Positions 1 to 8,650 of a DNA stretch of 43,157 nt are shown here, piece by piece (positions within the stretch are counted from its first letter, which is position 1; every line of letters begins with the position of its first letter). Origin of the DNA: an uncultured Finegoldia sp. (GTDB taxonomy: Bacteria > Bacillota > Clostridia > Tissierellales > Peptoniphilaceae); assembly GCF_947252345.1 (NCBI RefSeq), contig NZ_CAMXVC010000013.1:1-43157 (forward strand), in the 5' to 3' direction. The notes beneath the pieces were generated by a model. The model was not told where the DNA came from, made no database searches, and saw only the letters and a list, made by a program, of their open reading frames with translations. The translations under genes and the position numbers were made by a program.

Positions 1-60
1 AACAGCCCCTTATAGGGGCAGAGCAAACCACCAGCTAAGCTGGTGGTTATGATTATTATA
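1..60. repeat. Two tandem hairpins at left edge, possible IS200/IS605-type right end
   Basis: Two perfect inverted repeats stand side by side: GCCCC/GGGGC (5-9 and 15-19) and a 10-bp stem AACCACCAGC/GCTGGTGGTT (26-35 and 39-48) with a three-base loop. No T-run follows, so they do not look like intrinsic terminators. Small hairpins of this sort occur at the right ends of IS200/IS605 elements and in the RNAs that guide TnpB. No transposase is visible because the window starts here. The element type is inference. The hairpins lie about 30 bases upstream of the metN start codon. Confidence 0.35.
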
Positions 61-77
61 AAAATGAGGTGAGATGT

Positions 78-1082
78 ATGATTAAAGTATCAAATTTGAA
101 GAAAACTTTCAAAACGGCGGATAGAGAATTTAACGCAGTCGACGATGTTAGTTTTCAAGTTGATAAGGGAGAGATTTTTGGAATAATTGGTTTGTCAGGA
201 GCGGGCAAATCGACACTCGTAAGACTTCTCAACAGATTGGAAGAGCCTACGAGTGGAAAAGTTGAAATTGACGATGTGGATATCACATCTTTGAAAGAAA
301 GAGATTTGTTACAAGCTAGAAAAGAAATAAGTATGATTTTTCAGCAATTCAATCTTTTTAATCAAAAAAACGTGTTCGATAATATCGCTTATCCTTTGAA
401 ATTAAGGGGAGCTTCAAAAAATGAAATCGAAACGAGAGTAAATGAGTTGCTTGAATTTATCGGACTGCAAGACAGAAAAAACAGCTATCCTAGTCAATTG
501 TCAGGTGGACAGAAACAGAGAGTTGCAATAGCAAGGGCTTTAGCTACAAATCCGAAAGTCATTTTGTCAGACGAATCGACAAGTGCACTTGACCCACAAA
601 ACACTCAACAAGTTTTGGAAATTTTGAAAAAATCAGTTGAAAAATATAAGACTACAATAATTATGATAACTCATCAAATGGAAGTTGCAAAAGACATTTG
701 CGATAGGATTGCGGTAATGCAAGACGGAAAAATAATCGAAGAAAATTCCGTCGAAGAACTTTTCAAAAATCCAAAGACAAATGTCACGAGAAATTTCATT
801 AGAAAAATCGTAGAAGAAGATGAAGAAGAAATAATAACAGATGATTTCAAGGGAGATGTTGTCAGACTTATATATTCGAAAGCATCTTACAACAAACCAA
901 TTTTATCAAAAGCGTCGAGACAGTGTGATGTGGATTTCAATATTATTTCAGGAAATATCAACAAACTTCAGTCCACAGGAGTTGGATACACTGTTGTGGA
1001 ACTTATAGGAGACAGTGAGAATATACAAAAAGCAAAAGAAATCATTGCACAAAATGGAATTAAAGTAGAGGAGGTAAAATAA
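78..1082 (+). CDS. metN: Methionine ABC importer, ATP-binding protein MetN
   Basis: ATPase of the methionine importer at the inner face of the membrane; it powers uptake with MetI and MetQ. Seen: Walker A GLSGAGKST (residues 38-46), signature LSGGQ (141-145), Walker B ILSDE (162-166), and a C-terminal extension from about residue 255 matching the NIL domain, which in MetN senses cytoplasmic methionine (family knowledge). The frame is open from a GTG at 69, but the ATG at 78 is preferred because GAGGTGAG lies about 5 bases upstream of it. At 334 aa it has normal length for the family. The stop codon shares its last base with the metI start. Any SAM or T-box leader would be to the left of the window. 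Confidence 0.95.
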   Translation: MIKVSNLKKTFKTADREFNAVDDVSFQVDKGEIFGIIGLSGAGKSTLVRLLNRLEEPTSGKVEIDDVDITSLKERDLLQARKEISMIFQQFNLFNQKNVFDNIAYPLKLRGASKNEIETRVNELLEFIGLQDRKNSYPSQLSGGQKQRVAIARALATNPKVILSDESTSALDPQNTQQVLEILKKSVEKYKTTIIMITHQMEVAKDICDRIAVMQDGKIIEENSVEELFKNPKTNVTRNFIRKIVEEDEEEIITDDFKGDVVRLIYSKASYNKPILSKASRQCDVDFNIISGNINKLQSTGVGYTVVELIGDSENIQKAKEIIAQNGIKVEEVK

Positions 1083-1738
1083 TGGATAACATTCCTAATT
1101 TATTAATAGAAGCAACCACAGAAACATTGTATATGATTTTGGTTAGCACGTTTTTTACAATATTGTTTGGACTTCCGTTGTCGTTAATATTGTTCACAAC
1201 TGGACAATCTGGATTGAGTCCTAAGCCAAAATTATACACGGTGTTGGACATTGTAGTCAACATTACGAGGTCGTTTCCATTTATCATATTGATGATAATA
1301 TTGCTTCCACTATCTAAGATGATAGTCGGAACAAAAATTGGAACATCGGCATCAATCGTTCCTCTTACAGTAGGAGCAATCCCGTTTGTTGCCAGACTGT
1401 TTGAACAAGAATTTTTGAATGTTGACAGGGGAATCATTGAAGCATCTCAATCAATGGGGGCAAGTAAATTTAATATATTGACAAAAGTTTTGATTCCAGA
1501 ATCACTTCCACAATTGATATTGGCAGTGACAAATTTGATGATAACATTGATTGGTTATTCTGCGATGGCAGGAACAATCGGTGGAGGAGGCTTGGGAGCC
1601 TTGGCAAAAAGATACGGCTACGACAGATTCAACACAGAAGTGTTGTTTTGGGCAGTAGTTGTGATAATAATCTTGGTTGAAATTGTACAAATTTCAGGTA
1701 CAACAATTTCAAATAAATTAAACAAAAAAAACATATAG
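1082..1738 (+). CDS. metI: Methionine ABC importer, permease MetI
   Basis: Membrane channel of the MetNIQ importer. The 218-aa protein has about five hydrophobic segments (roughly residues 15-39, 57-80, 89-110, 142-162 and 187-208). It carries the EAA loop of ABC importers, EASQSMGASKF beginning at residue 120, which docks onto the ATPase. The TAATG overlap with metN implies translational coupling, and a GAGGAGG ribosome site lies inside the end of metN. The length and the GYSAMAGTIGGGGLG stretch after the EAA loop are typical of MetI. Nothing unusual is seen. Confidence 0.94.
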   Translation: MDNIPNLLIEATTETLYMILVSTFFTILFGLPLSLILFTTGQSGLSPKPKLYTVLDIVVNITRSFPFIILMIILLPLSKMIVGTKIGTSASIVPLTVGAIPFVARLFEQEFLNVDRGIIEASQSMGASKFNILTKVLIPESLPQLILAVTNLMITLIGYSAMAGTIGGGGLGALAKRYGYDRFNTEVLFWAVVVIIILVEIVQISGTTISNKLNKKNI

Positions 1739-1749
1739 GAGAGTAGAAA

Positions 1750-2559
1750 ATGAAAAAGAAAATTTTGTTAGTAGTATTGGCATTGGCGTTGGTATTGACA
1801 GCGTGTGGTAAAAAAGAAGAAGGAAAAAAAGAAGACAGTAAAAAAGTTGTAATCGGAGTTTCTCCTGCACCTCACAAGGAAATTGCAGAAAAAGCAAAGG
1901 AAATCTTGAAAAAAGAAGGAATCGACCTTGAAATAAAAGAATTTGATGATTATGTAACACCTAACACATCTCTTCAAGAAAAAGAAATTGATTTGAATTT
2001 CTACCAACATATTCCATATTTGGAAAACTTCAACAAAGAAAGAGGAACAAAACTTGTGTCATTGGGAGCTGTTCACTTGGAACCAATGGGAATATATTCT
2101 AAGAAATACAAATCATTGGACGAATTAAAATCAGGAGATGAAGTCATCATTCCTAGTGATGCGACAAATGGAGCTAGAGCGTTAAAATTATTAGAAGACA
2201 ACAAGATTATCAAACTAAAAGCAAACGCAGGATTGGAAGCAACAGAAAAAGATATCGAACAAAATCCAAAGAATTTGAAATTTACAGCTGTTGAAGCGGC
2301 AACAATTCCAAGAGCTTACGAAGATGCAGCAATTGCTGTTATCAATTCGAACTTCGCATTAGAAGCAAAACTCTCACCAAAGAAAGATGCAATAGCAATT
2401 GAAAAATCAGAAGGCAATCCATTTGCAAACATCATTGTTTCAAGAGAAGAAGACAAAGACAACGAAACTTACAAGAAAGTTGTACAAGCTTTTGAATCAG
2501 AAGAAGTTAGAAAATACATTGAAGACAAATTCCAAGGAGAAATTATTCCAGCGAAGTAA
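1750..2559 (+). CDS. metQ: Methionine-binding lipoprotein MetQ (NlpA family)
   Basis: Substrate-binding lipoprotein that hands methionine to MetNI outside the cell. The 269-aa protein starts with a lipoprotein signal: MKKK, a hydrophobic core and lipobox LTAC with the lipid-anchored Cys at residue 19, followed by a Lys/Glu-rich linker. The body has NlpA-family features such as the NFYQHIPYL segment and the VEAATIPRAYEDAAIAVIN segment. It starts 11 bases after metI with an AGGAGA ribosome site. The position within metNIQ makes methionine (L or D) the likely ligand. The exact specificity is inferred from family and context. Confidence 0.93.
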   Translation: MKKKILLVVLALALVLTACGKKEEGKKEDSKKVVIGVSPAPHKEIAEKAKEILKKEGIDLEIKEFDDYVTPNTSLQEKEIDLNFYQHIPYLENFNKERGTKLVSLGAVHLEPMGIYSKKYKSLDELKSGDEVIIPSDATNGARALKLLEDNKIIKLKANAGLEATEKDIEQNPKNLKFTAVEAATIPRAYEDAAIAVINSNFALEAKLSPKKDAIAIEKSEGNPFANIIVSREEDKDNETYKKVVQAFESEEVRKYIEDKFQGEIIPAK

Positions 2560-2595
2560 TTCAAGCAAAACAATAAATTAAGAAGGAGATTGAAA

Positions 2596-3708
2596 ATGAG
2601 TTTACATGTGCCATTTAGATACGATTATGTGGGAAGTTTTTTGAGAGATGAAGAGCTTTTGAAAGCGAGAAAAGAATATGAAAAAGAAATAATAACAAAA
2701 AGAGAACTCACAGAAATCGAAGACAAAAAAATCGTAGAATTGATAAAAAAACAAAAAGAATTGGGATATCACGTCATAACAGATGGAGAATTTAGAAGAA
2801 AAAGTTGGCATTTGGATTTCTTCTGGGGGCTCAATGGAATCAAAAAAGTTGAATTGTCACACGGATATTATTTCCACGGGCTGGAAACTTATCACACATC
2901 AGTTCAAGTCGAAGGAGAAATTACAGGAGAAAACCATCCATTCGTAGAGCATTTTAAATTTGTAAAACAGTTTGAAGATGACAACACAATAGCAAAACAA
3001 ACAATACCGGCACCGGCACAATTGCTTGTAGAATTGTTCAGAGAAGACAACAAAAAGATAACACAAGAAAAATATCCAGACTACGAAAAATTGGAAGAAG
3101 ATATTGCCAAAGCCTACAAACAAGTCATCAGGGATTTGTACGACGCAGGTTGCAGAAACATTCAATTGGATGATTGCACTTGGGGAATGTTAGTGGATTC
3201 TGATTATATCGAGAAAAAATTCGGCGGAAAAGTTAGCATTGAAGAAGAAGCAAAAAAATATTTGAGAATTAACAACTTGGCACTAGAAGATAGACCAGAC
3301 GATTTGACAATTACAACTCATGTTTGCAGAGGAAATTACGAATCAACTTATGCGGCTAGTGGCGCATATGACGAGATAGCGCAAGTTTTGTTCGCAAAAG
3401 AAAATGTAGATGCTTTTTATCTTGAATACGACGACGAAAGATCGGGCGGATTTGAACCGTTAAAATACGTTTCTGATGGTAAAAAAGTCGTACTTGGACT
3501 TATCACTACAAAAAGAGGAGAGCTCGAAGACGAAGACAAAATCATCGAAAGAATAAATGAAGCTTCAAAATATATATCACTTGACAGATTGTGTTTGAGC
3601 CCTCAGTGTGGATTTTCGTCAAATGAAAATGGTAACAAATTATCTTTTGAGCAACAATGGGACAAATTAAAACTCATCAAAAAGATTGCTGAAAAAATAT
3701 GGGAATAA
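2596..3708 (+). CDS. MetE C-terminal-like methyltransferase (YxjG/YxjH type)
   Basis: A 370-aa protein corresponding to the C-terminal catalytic half of cobalamin-independent methionine synthase. It probably transfers a methyl group to homocysteine or a related thiol. The zinc ligands of MetE have clear counterparts: His242 and Cys244 (THVCRGN), Glu277 (YLEYDDE) and Cys338 (SPQCGF). The N-terminal segment YDYVGSFLR and the motif LDDCTWG are typical of the family. There is no N-terminal folate-handling half, so the methyl donor is uncertain. ATG 2596 is preferred over the in-frame TTG at 2590 because AAGGAG sits 8 bases upstream. It starts 36 bases after metQ and is followed by a terminator, so it is the last gene of the methionine operon. 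Confidence 0.85.
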   Translation: MSLHVPFRYDYVGSFLRDEELLKARKEYEKEIITKRELTEIEDKKIVELIKKQKELGYHVITDGEFRRKSWHLDFFWGLNGIKKVELSHGYYFHGLETYHTSVQVEGEITGENHPFVEHFKFVKQFEDDNTIAKQTIPAPAQLLVELFREDNKKITQEKYPDYEKLEEDIAKAYKQVIRDLYDAGCRNIQLDDCTWGMLVDSDYIEKKFGGKVSIEEEAKKYLRINNLALEDRPDDLTITTHVCRGNYESTYAASGAYDEIAQVLFAKENVDAFYLEYDDERSGGFEPLKYVSDGKKVVLGLITTKRGELEDEDKIIERINEASKYISLDRLCLSPQCGFSSNENGNKLSFEQQWDKLKLIKKIAEKIWE

Positions 3709-3735
3709 TTAATCATCATATCATTAACCTCTTTG

Positions 3736-3769
3736 AAACCACGGACAAATTATTGTTCGTGGTTTTTTT
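3736..3769 (+). terminator. Terminator of the metNIQ operon
   Basis: An 11-bp stem (3736-3746 with 3755-3765, one G-U pair) is followed directly by a run of seven Ts. Confidence 0.9.
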
Positions 3770-4065
3770 GTTGCAAAAGAAAAGATGGATTCAAATAAAA
3801 TGAATCCACTTTTCCAATTTATGAAAATATTTGTTGATGTACTTATATTGTAATACGAAAATCTGTTTTTGTAAATGAAAAAAATATTCAATATTGTTAG
3901 GGGAGCAAATTTTTGGGTATATATATTTTATAGCATAAGATAAATAATGGAACTATTTTGCAAACGATATTATATTTAGTATTTAGAGGATTTCGTTGTT
4001 AAATTCATAAATAATTTTATATCACAAAAAGCAAAATTTTCCTTTAAATAATAGGAGGTACAAAT
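3770..4065. other. Intergenic region upstream of the EF-G-like gene
   Basis: No gene is seen. The stretch holds an imperfect hairpin at 3780-3813 (TGGATTCA/TGAATCCA core). On the minus strand there is a promoter-like pair TTTACA (3870-3875) and TACAAT (3847-3852) with 17 bases between, which could drive a tiny transcript ending at that hairpin. For the plus-strand gene, candidates are TTGTTA (3996-4001) with TATATC (4018-4023), spacer 16, and TTGTTA (3894-3899) with TATATA (3918-3923), spacer 18. None is decisive. Confidence 0.4.
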
Positions 4066-6126
4066 ATGAAATCTTATCCAACAAACAAAATTAGAAACCT
4101 TAGCTTGGTTGGGCATAGTGGAAGTGGAAAAACTCAACTCACTGAAGCATGCCTTTACTTAACAAAAGTGATTAACAGAGTCGGAAAAGTTGAGGACAAA
4201 AACACTGTTTCTGACTATAACAAGCAAGAAATGAAGAGAGGTATTTCTATATCTAGCTCTGTTATTCCAATAGAACACAACGACATAAAAATAAATTTCA
4301 TAGATACACCAGGCTATTTTGATTTCGAAAGAGAAGTTTATCAATCACTAAGGGCATCGGAAGCGGCACTAATTGTAATTGATGCTGTAAATGGAATTGA
4401 GGTTGGTACTGAAAAAGTGTTGCGCTACACTGAATCAATCGAGCTTCCAAGGATTATTTTTGTGAACAAAATGGACAAAGAAAATGCCAATTTCAACAAA
4501 TGCGTGAGTGAATTGCACGAAAGATTTGGCAACAATATAATTCCTTTTACATTGACACTTGGTGAAGGCGAAGATTTCAAGGGCGTTATCGACGTTATCG
4601 ACAAAAAAGCATTTGAGTACAACGGATTTGAATTTAAGGAAGTTCCAATTCCTGAGGACAGAGTCGATGAAGTCAATGTAGTATTCGATGAAATTTGCGA
4701 AGTTGTCGCACAAACAGACGACGATTTGATGGAAAAATATTTCAACGGCGAAGAATTTACACACGAAGAATTTAAAAAAGCATTGGTATCAGCATTGTTA
4801 GAAGGAACTTGCGTGCCACTTATCGCAGGTAGTGCACTTACAGGAATAGGCGTTGATGTCTTACTGGAAATAATTGAAAAATATATGCCAACACCTGACG
4901 ATGAAAGAGCAAAATACGGATTCAGACACGCTGATGACAAACAAAGAAAATTCTCTGTCGATGAACCAATGAGCGCAGTTGTATTCAAGACAATTGCTGA
5001 CCCTTTTGTTGGAAAGATTTCGATTTTCAAGGTTATTTCAGGAAAAGTAACCAAAGATACTGTAATATACAATTCAAGCAAAGATGTTGAAGAAAAAATC
5101 GGCGACTTGTTCTTCTTGCGAGGCAAGGAACAAATCAAGACAGACGAGGTTCACGCCGGTGACATTGGTGCAATCAGTAAACTCGTTCAGACAGAAACAG
5201 GAGACACGATTTCTGATAAGAATGACCCAACTGTTTACAAGCGTTTGAAACTTAAACCTGCGACTTTGTTCTTTGCAATTCAACCGAAATCAAAAGCGGA
5301 CGACGACAAGATTTCAAATGCACTTTCAAAATTACAATTGGAAGATTTGTCTTTCATTTCGGAAAGAAACAACGAAACAAAACAACTTTTAATCGGTGGA
5401 CGTGGCAACGTTCAGCTACAAGTTATGCTAGACAGACTAAAAGAAGAATACCAAGTTGAAACAGAAGTTGTTCCATTGAGAATTGCTTATCGTGAAACAA
5501 TCAAAGCAAAATCAGATGTCGAAGGAAAACACAAAAAACAATCTGGTGGTGCAGGACAATTTGCTGATGTATTCATCAGATTTGAACCATTGACAGATTC
5601 CGAAAAAAGCTTTGTATTTGAAGAAGAAGTATTCGGAGGAGCTGTACCTAAAAACTTCTTCCCAGCAGTTGAAAAAGGCTTGGAAGAATCATTAGAAAAG
5701 GGACCTTTGGCTGGATATCCAGTAGTTGGTGTAAAAGCAACTCTTTACGATGGAAAATATCACCCAGTGGATTCAAACGAAATGGCATTCAAAATCGCAG
5801 CGCAAATCGCATTCAAAAAAGGAATCGAAGAAGCGAAGCCAATTTTGTTGGAACCTATTATGAAAGTTACAATCAAAATCCCAGAAGAATACATGGGAGA
5901 TGTAATGGGAGATATGAACAAACGCCGTGGTAAGATTTTGGGAATGGAATCTGACGAAGACGGAAACCAAATCGTAATCGCAGAAGCCCCTCACAAAGAA
6001 TTATTCGAATACTCCATCGATTTGAGATCAATGACTCAAGCAAGAGGAGAATTTGAAATGGAATTTGTAAGATATGAAGAAGTTCCTTCTAATGTCACAG
6101 AAGAAATAATTAAAGAACAACAATAA
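4066..6126 (+). CDS. Elongation factor G-like GTPase (EF-G2 type)
   Basis: A 686-aa translational GTPase. GTP-binding motifs: G1 GHSGSGKT (16-23), G3 DTPG (80-83), G4 NKMD (134-137) and G5-like GSAL. The later EF-G domains are present, including the domain IV segments GGAGQFADVFIRFEP and YDGKYHPVDSNEMAF. The G2/switch I region is GISISSS, unlike the GITI of canonical EF-G. Such second EF-G-like proteins are common in Firmicutes and their role is unsettled (slow translocation, recycling or stress). It is monocistronic with an AGGAGG site. It is not next to rpsL, rpsG or tuf, which argues against its being the main EF-G. A tetracycline-protection protein is a less likely alternative. Confidence 0.88.
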   Translation: MKSYPTNKIRNLSLVGHSGSGKTQLTEACLYLTKVINRVGKVEDKNTVSDYNKQEMKRGISISSSVIPIEHNDIKINFIDTPGYFDFEREVYQSLRASEAALIVIDAVNGIEVGTEKVLRYTESIELPRIIFVNKMDKENANFNKCVSELHERFGNNIIPFTLTLGEGEDFKGVIDVIDKKAFEYNGFEFKEVPIPEDRVDEVNVVFDEICEVVAQTDDDLMEKYFNGEEFTHEEFKKALVSALLEGTCVPLIAGSALTGIGVDVLLEIIEKYMPTPDDERAKYGFRHADDKQRKFSVDEPMSAVVFKTIADPFVGKISIFKVISGKVTKDTVIYNSSKDVEEKIGDLFFLRGKEQIKTDEVHAGDIGAISKLVQTETGDTISDKNDPTVYKRLKLKPATLFFAIQPKSKADDDKISNALSKLQLEDLSFISERNNETKQLLIGGRGNVQLQVMLDRLKEEYQVETEVVPLRIAYRETIKAKSDVEGKHKKQSGGAGQFADVFIRFEPLTDSEKSFVFEEEVFGGAVPKNFFPAVEKGLEESLEKGPLAGYPVVGVKATLYDGKYHPVDSNEMAFKIAAQIAFKKGIEEAKPILLEPIMKVTIKIPEEYMGDVMGDMNKRRGKILGMESDEDGNQIVIAEAPHKELFEYSIDLRSMTQARGEFEMEFVRYEEVPSNVTEEIIKEQQ

Positions 6127-6127
6127 A

Positions 6128-6161
6128 AACAATGCCCTTATCGTCTGATAAGGGCATTGTT
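6128..6161. terminator. Strong hairpin after the EF-G-like gene
   Basis: A perfect 15-bp stem (6128-6142 with 6147-6161) with loop GTCT starts two bases after the stop codon. The T-run lies on the minus-strand side (five Ts), while the plus side has only a weak T-rich tail. It may terminate both convergent units. Confidence 0.7.
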
Positions 6162-6229
6162 GTCAGAAAGTTTGTTGCTGGTTTTGATTTGCCATTTGTG
6201 AAAAAATTTTTTTCAATTTCATCACACTA

Positions 6230-6265
6230 AAAATCATCCTCTATTTAAAAATCGAGGATGATTTT
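6230..6265 (-). terminator. Terminator of the 8573-6272 ABC operon
   Basis: A perfect 12-bp stem (6230-6241 with 6254-6265) is followed on the minus strand by a T-rich tract. It sits just past the permease stop codon. Confidence 0.8.
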
Positions 6266-6271
6266 ATTTAT

Positions 6272-7846
6272 CTATTTTATTTTTCTCCAAAATCCAAGCC
6301 TATTGTAAATCTCAATTCCTACTACTAACAATGCCCAAGGAATTGATATTCCCATGAGAATCCATTTAATTGGTGCTGATTGTATGCTGTACATTACAAG
6401 TGAGAATATTGCTATTGTCAAAAACGAAAGTCCCATCATTTTAATTACGTAGGCGAATTTGGATTGTCTGTTCATTATATCTGAAATGCTCGACCAATTT
6501 ACGTATTTGTGTTTGTAATCGCCTGCGACTTTGAATCTACAAAATACGAATATAGATATTAAATTCAAAACAATTGCAACTATTATGAAATAAAATTTTA
6601 TTCTGAAGAATATCGAAAATCCTAATACTGCAAGTGCAGATAATGTTCCCATAATTAGAGCTGAGAATTTTACTTTTTCATTCAAATATGTTTTCTTACT
6701 CATCGGTAGGCTCATCAAATAATCGTGATTTTGCCCGTCCAATGAAACTATTATAGATTGTAAGTTCATAGGGAACAGTCCGATGAACACGCTGTACATA
6801 AATGAAACGCTAAGTGCAATCGCTAGTGATTGCAAATCGGAAATATTTGTACCGAGGTTACTTCGCGTATTAGTCAAGTTCGCAAATGTCATTATTATCG
6901 GAAACATCACTGGGAATAAAATGCAAGATGTGATAGTTGTGGCGTCACTCAAAAGCATTTTGTTGTATTTGAACATTTCTTTGCCAATGTTGCTTGGCTC
7001 TTTGTCGACTTTTGTTCGTCTAATAGAATTTTTCCTGTTTTGAATGTCGCTCATGTGTTCGTACAGGTTCTTCGATGCAAACTCTAGGATTGCCTTTCCC
7101 AAAATCACCTCAACAACTGCCAATACAGCTATGAAAATAATCGCCGATACTGGATTGTGAAGTAATCCCGAAATAGGGCCAAGTCCTGTTGCATTCTTCA
7201 TAATTTTCGAATTTTGAATAAAAATCACAAACACGATGGCAACGACTTGAATAAAAATATTGAGTCCAACCATTATTTGCGTGTTGAATTTGTACAATGC
7301 AGATGTTCTCACCAAAAGCTCTGCAACGATAATATTCAAAATTATTGTAAAAACGAATAAAACTGCGAAATTTAAAATTCCGAACAAAATTGTCAAGAAT
7401 ATATTGAATTTAAAATCGAAGAAAAATTTTATCGACAACAACAAAATCGGACTTAGAATTGTCAACGAACTCAACATTGTCAAGAAAGTCTTGGATATGA
7501 ACATTTCTTTTTGGCTGATTGGAAAGTACGACATCTTCAACGAATCTTTGTTTTCATAGAACAGATTGAATACGCTGATGAAATTTTGTAAAGTTCCCAA
7601 AATCACCAAGTAAAACACGAACAAATCATACGCCTTAGGAGCCTTACTATAATCAAACACAAATCCGAACATTATTCCGTAAATTATAATCATCATCACA
7701 GCGGATATTATATATTGTCTGATAATTTTCTTGTAAATACTGTTATTATCCGCAGGCTTGGTCTTTTTTCTGATTTGCCCTGTGAGCATAGGATTGATAT
7801 TCAGTAAGTCGATTTTCATCAATTCTTTTAATTTAGTTTTGTTCAT
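6272..7846 (-). CDS. ABC exporter permease, unknown substrate
   Basis: A 524-aa integral membrane protein with about twelve hydrophobic stretches, for example IISAVMMIIIYGIMFGFVF near the N-terminus. There is no ATPase or binding domain of its own. It overlaps the 3' end of the ATPase gene by 14 bases, so the two form one exporter. The start is set at ATG 7846 because GAGG lies 7 bases upstream, inside the ATPase gene; an in-frame ATG at 7858 lacks a ribosome site. The size and arrangement fit two-component ABC-2-like exporters whose substrates are largely unknown. I cannot name a substrate. Confidence 0.8.
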   Translation of the reverse strand: MNKTKLKELMKIDLLNINPMLTGQIRKKTKPADNNSIYKKIIRQYIISAVMMIIIYGIMFGFVFDYSKAPKAYDLFVFYLVILGTLQNFISVFNLFYENKDSLKMSYFPISQKEMFISKTFLTMLSSLTILSPILLLSIKFFFDFKFNIFLTILFGILNFAVLFVFTIILNIIVAELLVRTSALYKFNTQIMVGLNIFIQVVAIVFVIFIQNSKIMKNATGLGPISGLLHNPVSAIIFIAVLAVVEVILGKAILEFASKNLYEHMSDIQNRKNSIRRTKVDKEPSNIGKEMFKYNKMLLSDATTITSCILFPVMFPIIMTFANLTNTRSNLGTNISDLQSLAIALSVSFMYSVFIGLFPMNLQSIIVSLDGQNHDYLMSLPMSKKTYLNEKVKFSALIMGTLSALAVLGFSIFFRIKFYFIIVAIVLNLISIFVFCRFKVAGDYKHKYVNWSSISDIMNRQSKFAYVIKMMGLSFLTIAIFSLVMYSIQSAPIKWILMGISIPWALLVVGIEIYNRLGFWRKIK

Positions 7847-8573
7847 TTGGAACCTCATCGTGTGATTTTATCATTTCGAGATAAATTTCTTCCAAGGTTT
7901 GATTTGGATGCAAGTCTTTTAATTCTTGAACAGTACCCAAGAATATGAGTTTTCCTTTTTGTAAAATTCCAATTCTGTCGCAAAGTTTTTCTGCGATTTC
8001 CAAAATATGAGTTGAGAACAAAACAGTATTTCCTTTGTTGGCGTGTTCTCTCATCATTTCCTTCAAATTGTAAGAGCTTTGTGGGTCAAGTCCTGTCAAC
8101 GGTTCGTCCAATACCCACACATCTGGATCAGATAACAGAGCAGCTATTACGAAAACTTTTTGTCTCATACCATGTGAAAAAGATTCAATTGGTTGGAAGA
8201 ATTCTGTCAAATCAAATTTTTCAGAAAGCATCTTGCAAGTAGCGTTGAATTTGTTTTCTTCAATATCATAAATCGTTCCTACAAATCTCCAGAACTCGTA
8301 GGGAGTCATCTTCAAAAACATATCTGGACTGTCAGAAACATATCCGATTTTTTTCTTAGCTTCCATTGGATTATCTCTTACATCGACGCCATCGATTTTG
8401 ATGGTTCCTTCTTCAGGTTTTATAACACCAACCAAAGATTTTATCGTAGTAGATTTACCGGCTCCGTTGTGTCCGATAAGTCCGAAAATTTCGCCGCTGT
8501 TTATCGTAAGATTCAAATTGTCCAGAGCAATCTTCTTGTCGTATTTTTTTGTCACATTTTCAAAAGTAATCAT
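7833..8573 (-). CDS. ABC exporter ATP-binding protein
   Basis: A 246-aa ABC ATPase of the CcmA/BcrA/EcsA type that pairs with the permease downstream. Walker A GHNGAGKST (34-42), signature FSHGM (SHG instead of SGG, common in this exporter class) and Walker B VWVLDEP followed by LTGLD. The start is ATG 8573, with GAGGAGG 6 bases upstream; an upstream in-frame ATG at 8594 would place that ribosome site inside the gene. A good promoter is seen at 8606-8634. The substrate is unknown. Confidence 0.88.
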   Translation of the reverse strand: MITFENVTKKYDKKIALDNLNLTINSGEIFGLIGHNGAGKSTTIKSLVGVIKPEEGTIKIDGVDVRDNPMEAKKKIGYVSDSPDMFLKMTPYEFWRFVGTIYDIEENKFNATCKMLSEKFDLTEFFQPIESFSHGMRQKVFVIAALLSDPDVWVLDEPLTGLDPQSSYNLKEMMREHANKGNTVLFSTHILEIAEKLCDRIGILQKGKLIFLGTVQELKDLHPNQTLEEIYLEMIKSHDEVPNEQN

Positions 8574-8605
8574 AATTACCTCCTCGTGTATCATACTGTA
8601 TTATA

Positions 8606-8634
8606 AATATAACACACAAGGAATTTATTGTCAA
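8606..8634 (-). promoter_or_regulatory. Promoter of the ABC exporter operon
   Basis: Minus strand: -35 TTGACA (8629-8634), 17-base spacer, -10 TATATT (8606-8611). It lies just 5' of the ATPase gene. Confidence 0.75.
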
Positions 8635-8650
8635 ATAAAAAAGAACCAGC

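Noticed and set aside
1..77. SAM (S-box) or T-box leader before metN
   Set aside because: Neither the S-box core nor a T-box GGTGGNACCGCG sequence is present in the 77 visible bases; any leader would be outside the window.
4425..5138. Long minus-strand open frame (237 codons) inside the EF-G-like gene
   Set aside because: It mirrors a conserved GTPase on the other strand, has Ser/Leu-rich shadow composition and no ribosome site.
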